In this document: positions 63,743 to 64,000 of the stretch, in pieces
Layout: every line of letters begins with the position of its first letter
How positions within the stretch are numbered: position 1 is the stretch's first letter
Made by a program: the position numbers and the translations under genes
The notes under the pieces: model-generated
What the model was told of the DNA's origin: nothing
The model's input: only the letters and a program-made list of their open reading frames with translations
Databases searched by the model: none
Origin: Verrucomicrobiota bacterium
GTDB lineage: Bacteria; Verrucomicrobiota; Verrucomicrobiia; Limisphaerales; PALSA-1396
Assembly: GCA_016200005.1 (NCBI GenBank)
Contig: JACQFP010000026.1
Coordinates: forward strand, 1 to 64,000
Direction: 5' to 3'
Length of the DNA stretch: 64,000 bases

Positions 63743-64000
63743 TCAGTGTTTCGCCGACGCGCGAACCAGCAACACGGGAATGGAAGACTTGTGGCGGACT
63801 TCATTAATGGTGCTGCCAAGAATTAAATCGCCGAGCAGACGATGGCCGTGAGTCGTCATGGCGATGAGGTCGCAATTCTCCTGCTCCGCCGTTTTGAGGA
63901 TTTCTTTGGGTGGATCGCCGAGCGCGAGGTGCGTCGTCACTTCCAGTCCGTCATCGCGCAGCCGCGTAGCCGTGGCTTCCAGATAGTCACGGTCGTTCTT
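63743..64000 (-). CDS. Universal stress protein (UspA family), N-terminus beyond window
   Basis: The last 85 codons are visible and the frame is open at the window edge. The nucleotide-binding tail is clear: CDLIAMTTHGHRLLGDLILGSTINEVRHKSSIPVLLVR, with the G-x2-G-x9-G-S/T pattern in the THGH...GSTIN segment, which indicates an ATP-binding member. Role in stress survival is inferred from the family. Confidence 0.9.
   Translation of the reverse strand, partial: KNDRDYLEATATRLRDDGLEVTTHLALGDPPKEILKTAEQENCDLIAMTTHGHRLLGDLILGSTINEVRHKSSIPVLLVRASAKH

Noticed and set aside
1-64000. CRISPR array, tRNA or rRNA genes
   Set aside because: No regularly spaced direct repeats of CRISPR type and no cloverleaf or rRNA-like sequence was seen on reading; the tandem arrays present have 7-bp units without spacers.

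Overview
The window looks like chromosomal DNA of a Verrucomicrobiota member, probably of the Pedosphaera/Limisphaerales type. This is inferred from gene content, not from a marker gene: a PSD1/DUF1549-DUF1553 plus DUF1501 pair, a PVC-type dehydrogenase with azurin and CxxCH heme domains, several stand-alone prepilin-like proteins with the [19 protein letters not shown] signature, a DUF1080 protein, a B12-dependent ribonucleotide reductase, and many dispersed palindromes between genes. Coding density is moderate, and I saw no rRNA, tRNA or CRISPR array.

Layout. 1-1536: left-truncated IS1380-family element. 1.8-4.2 kb: sugar-binding lipoprotein and Pseudomonas stutzeri-type L-rhamnose isomerase. 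4.4-8.0 kb: penicillin-acylase-family hydrolase and a TIGR03118 propeller protein. 8.3-12.4 kb: an accessory patch with a fragment of an integron-type integrase, a ceramidase-like gene whose 5' end is present three times, a VapBC-like toxin-antitoxin pair, a DUF6985 gene bounded by integron-like core sites, and an SDR gene. 12.5-13.6 kb: decayed IS110-like transposase and unassigned, possibly group II intron-derived, DNA. 13.6-15.1 kb: YebC/YeeN protein and a second VapBC pair. 15.1-23.2 kb: PQQ-type propeller, the PVC dehydrogenase/azurin-cytochrome operon and a lytic transglycosylase. 23.2-29.2 kb: DUF1080 protein, MsrB-MsrA fusion and three tandem CNNM/CorC-type membrane proteins. 29.4-38.6 kb: class IV aminotransferase, DUF1501/PSD1 pair, TPR protein, pabB and an M16 peptidase. 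38.9-46.9 kb: NrdJ, Der, a UxaC-like amidohydrolase, a TPR membrane protein and a polyprenol-phosphate glycosyltransferase. 47-49.5 kb: oxidoreductase/isomerase operon. 49.6-56.7 kb: exported protein, three prepilin-like proteins, peroxiredoxin and P5C dehydrogenase. 56.8-64 kb: acid-phosphatase-like protein, YncE/phosphoesterase fusion, DedA protein, Spy-like protein, YhdH-type reductase and a partial universal stress protein.

Most genes are housekeeping or periplasmic degradative functions. The least explained parts are the 8.3-11.6 kb patch (repeated gene starts flanking inserted small genes, integron-like motifs) and a set of tandem 7-bp repeats. Three of these arrays lie inside the reading frames of der, pabB and a PSD1 gene, and two more lie between genes. 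At least two classes of long inverted repeats are also scattered through the intergenic DNA, and one of them has become part of a protein-coding tail.
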